A DNA stretch of 64,000 nt from Asterella californica (taxonomy: Eukaryota > Streptophyta > Marchantiopsida > Marchantiales > Aytoniaceae). Of the stretch, positions 57,600 through 64,000 are shown piece after piece. The position numbers and the translations under genes were made by a program. The notes under the pieces were generated by a model. That model was not told the origin of the DNA, made no database searches, and saw nothing but the letters and a program-made list of their open reading frames with translations. Where the stretch lies: positions 1-64,000 of the forward strand of contig JAYKYS010000072.1 of assembly GCA_036924285.1 (NCBI GenBank), read 5' to 3'. The first letter of the stretch is position 1; each line of letters starts with the position of its first letter.

Positions 57600-58072
57600 C
57601 GACTAAAATGGTTGAGGGCAGGAGGGCAAAGGGAGGGGGGGACTGCTGCCATGAAGTTGGCAAACACAGTGAATGTGTGTTGCAAAAAGCCACGCTTCAC
57701 AATCTTTGCAACCCTTTGGAGACAAAAAGCATGCTGCTGCAGAGATGCTATGAGGAATATCAAGGTGGTAGTCACCAGCCCCCGGCTGCAGCGCCTGGTT
57801 GAAGCCAGCAAGTCTGGCGACCTGTACAGCACAGACATGCCTGAGAGACCCAAACCTGTGTTCAGGACTTCAGCGCCCGGTGTTGGAGCTGTGCTAGCTT
57901 CTAACCTGGCCTTGATCTGGGTGCTGATGACTGCTCGGATCTGAGCTTGCGGGTTGTGCTGATGAGCCCCACCTGACACTTGGTTGTCACGAAGTCTTTT
58001 AGGAAGATCTCTCGCAGCAAGCTGTGGCGTGGTAATTGCTCCATTTTTGGTCCTCAATCTGCTGATCAGCAA
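57600..58072 (-). CDS. Possible unknown gene, antisense side
   Basis: A minus-strand frame is open from 58072 to 57380 (230 codons), overlapping the last exon of the plus-strand gene at its far end. The first part reads TPQLAARDLPKRLRDNQVSG and QIRAVISTQIKARLEAS, which is protein-like; the rest is less so. There is no family match and no splice model. A plus-strand frame ending at 57944 competes for the same DNA. Confidence -1.
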
Positions 58073-59745
58073 GGCTGGCCTGATTATTACCTACAGTTAC
58101 GATGGACACTCAGGTATACGCGTTTGGTCACAGCCATTGCTACTATGGATAATGAATGTTGCGGACTGGAGTCTAGAACGTTACTGGTGTCGCGTAGTTT
58201 CACACATGTTTTGCACTCAGATCTTCTGCAAGTGTTGTTACTCTGTATAAGAGACAGTTCTGAAACAAGTGTTCTTAGTGTTGTGTATGATTACATGTTG
58301 TAGTGCTCCACTACACTCCAGAGTTATCATTCTCAGGCGTCACTGTCTCATCTTATGAATCTGCAAGGACTCCAGTGCAAAAGGCGCTCACGCTGTGGAC
58401 CACATTGGTTGTTGGTACTGTGCAAGTATTGCAGAGGTTTCGAAGCAAAAAAGTGTTTTGTGTAGGATTGCAATCTTTTGTGAGTTGTATAGCTACCTTG
58501 ATTGACAAGCAGGCAGGATGGCAGCTGCAGCTGTTGCAGAGATGCACTCAGAAGGATGCATAGTATGCAAGCAGAGCAGTAAACACAACTAGTACGGCAC
58601 CTTTGACAGGATGCAAATTACACTAGTGACTCAGTACAGTGAATCATGGTCCTGGTACAGTGACTTATGGTGCAACTTGTACCGTAACAAATACCGTTCT
58701 CAGGCAGGGTGACTAGTACAGTACAGTACTGTACTGTACGTGCGACCAGGTCCGTGCCCATATATTTATATTGGGGCCCCAATAACAACTAGGTCCTTGC
58801 CTATATACTCATATTAAGGCCCCCCAAAAAAAGTAGCATGGAACAGAAACTGATAAAAGCTTGGAATCATTCCAATGGCAAAGCAAGGCACCTAGGTAAA
58901 GTCCAGCTGTTGGCAAACGTGAGTGTCACTCAGATACAGTAAACAGTCTGAGAAGCCGCAGTCACCTAGGCAAAGAGTCTGCATAATAAGCTCAGGGCAG
59001 CAACAGGCCATTGCTAGAAACATGGACATTCTTTGTATTCATTACACTGCTGCTCAATCACATCGTGAGTAGCATGTGCCAACTACAAATGTACAGGAGT
59101 CTACTTTGAAGGCAAGGACCTAAACATCAGCACAGATACAAACACTATAGTACATTCATCACTGCGCACGCAATATATACACTATAGGCATGCTCCACAT
59201 GTAAGTGCATGAAGTCATTGTTCGCAAACAAAATCTATGACCTCAGATGCCAGAAAGCAGCACCCACAATAGTCAAAGTTTAGCCCTAGCTGAAGCGTTC
59301 TGAGAAGGCAACATACAGCCAGCAGCTGCATGTTTCAAAATGCCCTATCTGTACAACAAAGAATGACTGGGCATATAAGCCTTGATGGGCAGTCAAAAGG
59401 CACTCACATGGCTCAACAGCAGAATAGCTGGAAGCGAGTCAAATCTAGTCACTAGATACGCCAGGATATTATTGGATGTGCACTGCTAATACAGCACAGA
59501 GAAGCCTTGCTAACTCAACTCGCAACCTGGCACAGCACGTCCTATGCTACGCTAGCACAATGCTTCAATGCTGTCCAGGATTTGTCTGCGATATTTCTTT
59601 TGCCAAGATTCATTCCAGAGCCGTGCACGGCTGCTTCAGTATCAGTGCCCGCCACACCTGCGCTACTTGACTAAGAACTGGCAGATTAGATGCCTGCCAC
59701 CAAAATAGATTATTGCTGCTGGGAACACACACAGAACGACAGCCA
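58073..59745. other. Gene-poor interval
   Basis: I see no coding exons of a recognisable family. It contains GTAC-rich palindromic DNA at 58705-58742 and two copies of the dispersed repeat at 58747-58830. The rest is unremarkable. Confidence -1.
58747..58830 (+). repeat. Dispersed repeat, copies B1 and B2
   Basis: Two head-to-tail copies: AGGTCCGTGCCCATATAT...TTGGGGCCCC at 58748-58780 and AGGTCCTTGCCTATATACTC...GGCCCCCC at 58791-58824. They follow a palindromic run of GTAC/CAGTAC units. Confidence -1.
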
Positions 59746-60611
59746 TCAAAAAAGGGTCCGCACTGTTGGTCTTGCAGGCTTGCGCCTCCTGCGAGTGGAG
59801 GGACTAGGCAAAGGGTATGATCTTCTGCTGTCACCACTGCTGCTTTCTGGCTCGCCACGCAGGAGGGCCAGAGTGTTCACAGCCAGGCTGCCAATTTCAT
59901 CATCACTCACGTCCTGCAGTCCAAATATTGATGAGCAGAAGGGTAACAGAACAGAGGCAAACCTTTGCCGCAAAGGGATTCAGCAGCAAGCAGGTAGGTA
60001 GGTAAAATCACCAAGGGCACATACCTGCTCATCATTGCTAGCTGCTGCTGTCATGTCAACGAACTCAGGCTTCTGCATTCTGTAAGCTGAGGGGTCTGTC
60101 ACCTGACGCACACGGGTGATCGTCTGTGTGCCTCTGTCAATCGTTAACTTGCCGTGGGCGTCAGTGTGCTTGCGAGTAGTGGCTGGCCGTGGGATGTAGC
60201 CGTCGTTTGGCGAGACATACCCAGTATCGTAGTCCGCGAAGGCTACGTCGTCGTCTTCGTCTGCAAACCTGAACAAGCAAAGTGAGATTAGCTTGGCAAT
60301 CTGGATGGCCAGATCTGCTAATCAGCTGCAGGAGGCCGGTGCTACCTCTTGGACAGCTTGCGCTTCCTCTTGTGTTCACTGCCGGGTCTGCTGACAAACA
60401 ATGCTGCAAGACCGTTGCCCCTGGCAGTGTGTCCGCCTGTGTCACGTCTTGCAGTAGGCCTGCTTCCCGGAAAATAGCCATCTAAGTTCTTCTTTACCAA
60501 GTAGCGAGCACCGCAGGCGTTGCACAACAATGGCTTCTCAGGAGGACCCTTGCGCCAACAGGGACTGCTGATTCTGCCGCAATGGTCGCAGGGACCACCT
60601 GGCGGCCTCAT
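59746..60611 (-). CDS. GATA-type zinc-finger protein
   Basis: Three exons (60346-60611, 60025-60268, 59746-59913) join in frame to 225 aa. The zinc finger is at the very N terminus: [20 protein letters not shown] then [15 protein letters not shown], giving CxxC-18 residues-CxxC, the plant-type GATA spacing. The N-terminal position and the GPPEKPxLCNACG sequence are like Arabidopsis GATA26/27-type proteins. A basic stretch follows ([11 protein letters not shown]), then an acidic one ([14 protein letters not shown]), then a C-terminal [20 protein letters not shown] and a basic Pro/Ser end ([13 protein letters not shown]). It is probably a nuclear transcription regulator; targets are unknown. 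The start at 60611 is the Met directly before RPPGG. The gene is intact. Confidence -1.
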
Positions 60612-61458
60612 CCTAACCGATTGAGTCTCCAGTGTGACGATCTGTCTCGTACACACAAAGTTGCAACGGTGAGACCAAGGGCTCTGTAACAAGAGCTGTG
60701 GTCACCACCGGCTCACCAGCTCAACACAAAGCTTAAAGCTTGCTAAAACACAGGTGCGTTTCCGACAAGGTCGTTGAGTACAACGTGGGTGAGCTTTCGG
60801 AGATTGTGGTGCCGCTGCCGGCTGCTGGCCGCCGCTGGCGCTAAGTACTGTAGCTACTGCTTCATATACTGGTGGGCCGCCTGTCCACCTCAGCACTTGA
60901 GGAGGCCGCTGACATGTGATCTAAGGGATTCAGCCACAGTAATAAAATGCATTCCCCAGCATTGATTATCTTTCCGGGACAATCCTTCCCATGCCAGCTA
61001 AGAAGGCCATACGCTTCATGCCCTTTCATGATATGACAGTCTCCATAATGACTGTTGTGTTATCAGTGACCAGGGTGCTCACTAGGTCCGTACCCATATA
61101 CTTATGTTAGTGCCCAAAAACAAAGAAAACCTAGCATGCAAGCAAGACTGACGCGCCTCAGAAAATACCATATTTACGAGCAGTCCAGGCCTGGCTGCAA
61201 TGCAAGCCAGCCAAGCAGTCTCCGGTTCAGCTAAAATGGTATGACATTGCTGCTTCAAGGGGACTCAGCCTTGATCACAGGGGGCCCACACGAGCGGAGC
61301 TCACAAACACTCTAGCCTGCCTGCAATCTACAAAGCACCCCATACTGCAGTAGCTAAGCCTCATTAGTTCAATTGAGGTTGCACCCTTTTTTGGGAGGTA
61401 TGACCCAGTCAGCAGCACTGTCGACCGTGTGTAGCACGGTCAACAGTGCAACAATTGC
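60612..61458. other. No confident gene
   Basis: 5' flank of the GATA gene and 3' flank of the DusA gene. A minus-strand frame at 60702-60896 (MLRWTGGPPVYEAVATVLSA) could be an upstream exon or part of another transcript. One dispersed-repeat copy lies at 61083-61125. Confidence -1.
61083..61125 (+). repeat. Dispersed repeat, copy C
   Basis: TAGGTCCGTACCCATATACT followed by TATGTTAGTGCCCAAAAA, with the same orientation as the copies near 58.8 kb. Confidence -1.
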
Positions 61459-63369
61459 TCATGCTGTTATAGGTGCTGTAATAGCACAGTCCTCAGCATG
61501 TAACAGAACTTGGTCCTCATGCAAATCAGCCCCTCTATTATCATCAGCGCCCTCGTCAGTCGACTGTTGCTTTGCCATTAACTCCATGCGTCTATCTCTG
61601 AGATCATCACAGCACTGCTTCTTTATGGCAGGCTCTGGGAGGCTGTCAGGCTGCAGCTGCCATTTACTGGCAGGATGCTGCTTTGGAGGTGAATCCAAAA
61701 CTTCGTCAGGAAAGCACTCCAAAGTCTCCTGCACATAAAAAAGCAAAATTCTCCAGTACAGGTGGCAATGCCCTCATTGATGGCAGGTAGCATGGTGTCA
61801 AATTGGAGAATTGGACTGTGAGCAACAGCACAATCCTAGCATAGATGCCTCATGTCATATGTTCACCCAGCTTTCTGTTACACAGCTGGACCCTGGCTGA
61901 GCCAGTCAAGCTTGAAGTGTTAAGACAGGGGCAGCAAACCCTGTCTCCTAAGGAGAGACTCTAGATGAATGACAGGCCTAAGCCTGCAATGCTTGCAGAC
62001 ATTGCAACAGCATGGCTGGCACTATCTGACCTGGCAAATATGCAAACCTTCCAAACTCATGAAGAAGACTTGTGAAACAGCAAGTGCACAGAGTCAATAT
62101 GCTGTGCAAAGTTGTGAGTAACCTGGACAGCATTATTGAGCAGCTGGATGCTGAGCTACAGATCGACTGCTTGCTGGCGTGTTATCATCATGCCAATCAG
62201 GGGTCACAGTTTTGCTTGGTATGTGATGTAGTAGGGCCTACAATGTGTGATGTTGCACCAGTCTTGTGGATGTTTGCGCCATGAGATAAACTGGTTCAAT
62301 GAGCGCAGACCCATGAGCAAAATACCAAATCATCTTGGTGAGGTGCTTACCCCTAAGAAGAAAACAATGCACCAGGCAAGCAGGACAAATAGTTAGCATA
62401 TGAGTCTGAGACAGGGTGGTTGCTTCACCTTGATGAGTCCTGAAATAGATGTAGCAGTCTTGAACTTGGCATCAACAGTTTGTTTCCATCGCTTGGAGCC
62501 CCGCTCTCCATGGAACATGTTCAACAGGGGCTTGAAGACTGTTCTGACATTTGGGTTCTTCTGGCCATTGGGCCTGACAAACCACTTGCCAAGCACTGAA
62601 TCACCATACGCTGCGTAGTCCTCCAGCACCTGTACATGCATCAAATGCATCAACTTTCAACACCAAATGCCCACAGTACAGCATGAGGGGCAGCAAGTCC
62701 AAGAGATTTAACAGTTCGGCAAACAAAAATGGCACAATCCAAGTTACTTCTTACACCAACGAAAGCAGTAAACCCAGTCATTACCGTAGCCGTTGATTGT
62801 GACAGGGCAAGACAGGTTCCGGCCAGTCAGGGCAAGGCGGGCAGAGCAGGGCTGGGCTGGTCAGGGCAGGGCAGGGCAGGACAGGGCAGGGCAGGGCAGG
62901 GCAGGGCAGGATCATGCGTAGCATGCACAGGGCATAAGAGCCGATGCTTCCATCAAGGTGCTGCCTGCTTGCACACACGCCATGCACATTGTAGCTCTAT
63001 ATATCACTTGTCGCCAACCAGAATTTGGCAAAACAGGCAAGAAGCAGACACAGCACAGCATTTGTGCCTCAACATTATACAACATCATAATACATAAGCT
63101 CAAGTAACCCTCCAGCAAGTACCTGTCTTCGGCTCAAAGCGGGGTTTGTGTTGGCACCAAAGACAGATCTGTCGGCGTCGGCTAGACAGTCCCAGGTTTG
63201 ATAGAAGGCCTGCCGCCCAATCATGACCCCATGCATGCCACCACCGCCCTGGACTCCATCCTGTCGGTGGTCAATGATGGCTGCAGCCTCCTGGCAGTTC
63301 TGCACAACCCCATTCAGGCTGAAATGCAGATGCGGAAAGTCCCTTTTCAGCGCCCACGCCCATTCTCGC
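61459..63369 (-). CDS. tRNA-dihydrouridine synthase (DusA-type), 5' part beyond window
   Basis: Reduces uridine to dihydrouridine in tRNA with an FMN cofactor. Three exons are visible (63123-63369, 62429-62629, 61459-61728), joining in frame; the first starts in mid-codon, so upstream exons lie beyond 64000. Diagnostic sequence: ALKRDFPHLHFSLNGVVQNC, then GMHGVMIGRQAFYQTWDCLA (phosphate-binding GVMIGR), NPALSRRQVLEDYAAYGDSV, and VFKPLLNMFHGERGSKRWKQ, which matches the DusA-specific helical domain. The last exon is an acidic, low-complexity extension (QSTDEGADDNRGADLHEDQV) not needed for catalysis. The catalytic Cys and FMN-binding N-terminal strands are outside the window. Many plastids and cyanobacteria have DusA; plastid location is plausible but unseen. 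Confidence -1.
62829..62910. repeat. GGGCA pentanucleotide microsatellite
   Basis: Imperfect GGGCA units become regular from about 62863. It lies in a DusA intron. Confidence -1.
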
Positions 63370-64000
63370 CTGCATAAAGGAGATGTTACAAACAGTATTA
63401 TGCTCATCATGACTACGTCAGTAATGACAAGAACTAACAGCGATCATAGTGACATTAACATCATTGTGACTGGCCGACAATCGGGTTCAACATATGGACC
63501 TTTTCTAATGCAAGCAAACGGAGAAAAGTGCTGCCAAGCACAGACTGATTGCCCTGCATAGGACAAACAGCTATGACAGCTGCTGTGCAGATGACTACAT
63601 GGCTGTGTATAGCACATGCGGGGTATCCCTACTGGGGATTGGTGATGCAAAGAAACCTGTAGCTAGCATCCTGAGGCAATGGACACCTGCTTGCATGGCG
63701 CCTGTGTTCTGGTGGTGGTCTATGCAGCTTATGCAGTGTATGCAGGTTTCTCATGTGAGCAGATTGATGATGAACAGCTTCCAGACCCATGAACTGTCAA
63801 TTGCCTTTGTGAGCAAGATTGCAAGGCGTATGCAATGCATGTAACAAGAATGACTGCTTGCTTGACTCCAAGACTTCAGAGTCTACACAAGACTGACAAG
63901 GGTGTTATCCTGACCAGCATGAAGCACGTGTCACGCAACTACCATGACTGTGCAAGATTCCATTGTCCTAGTCATGAGGCAACCTGTCAGATGGCTTGTA
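63370..64000. other. DusA intron, no exon recognised
   Basis: Minus-strand continuation upstream of the first visible DusA exon. I searched for the preceding conserved segment (HARKAxLxGLSPKxNR type) and did not find it, so the intron probably runs past the window edge. Confidence -1.

Overview
This window looks like nuclear DNA from a green alga. The genes are rich in introns: short GT-AG introns, many exons of 60-250 nt, and exon junctions that restore conserved protein families when read by eye. The gene content fits a photosynthetic chlorophyte: a class I (TPS1-type) trehalose-phosphate synthase, a triosephosphate isomerase with a plastid-like leader, a LURP-one-related protein, a plant-type GATA factor, spliceosome proteins, and a plastid-targeted protein of unknown function. 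The G+C content looks intermediate and TGCA-containing words are frequent. A trebouxiophyte-like alga is my inference; nothing here fixes the genus. I see no rRNA, tRNA, CRISPR, prophage or complete transposon.

Layout, left to right. 1-949 (-): the start of a TANGO2/NRDE-family gene, cut by the window edge. 1550-14828 (-): a very large TPS1-like gene of about 19 exons. 15897-17286 (-): triosephosphate isomerase, back to back with a TPR protein gene at 17779-21511 (+). 22.5-24.7 kb: unresolved, partly coding-looking sequence with tandem duplications. 25834-27077 (-): a LURP-one-related protein with a Gly/Tyr tail, divergent from an intronless HNH-type protein at 27386-28051 (+). 29186-31368 (-) and 31805-33558 (+): two divergent paralogues of the CmcJ/AsaB (GA4-desaturase-like) family. 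34836-48377 (-): a formin with a PH domain, a diaphanous-type N-terminal region, two proline-rich segments and an FH2 domain. 48962-50440 (+): a CCDC130/Yju2-family splicing factor. 51245-52608 (-): an unknown plastid-targeted protein. 52937-55532 (+): U2 snRNP A'. 56548-57551 (+): an unknown two-exon gene. 59746-60611 (-): a GATA zinc-finger protein. 61459-63369 (-): the 3' half of a DusA-type tRNA-dihydrouridine synthase.

Two themes run across the window. First, five gene pairs are head to head with only about 310-585 nt between start codons, so bidirectional promoters are likely. Second, several otherwise conserved genes (TANGO2, TPS1, the TPR gene, and one CmcJ-like paralogue) carry isolated one-base frame changes, whereas others (TPI, LOR, CCDC130, U2A', GATA, the other CmcJ-like gene) splice into perfect frames. 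Assembly indels are the simplest reading, but one pair in TPS1 compensates exactly and leaves an open frame.

The most interesting candidates are the CmcJ/AsaB-like inverted pair, the formin (its domain order and an in-frame UGA followed by a long protein-like extension), the LOR protein with its GYG tail, and a short dispersed repeat found at three distant sites.
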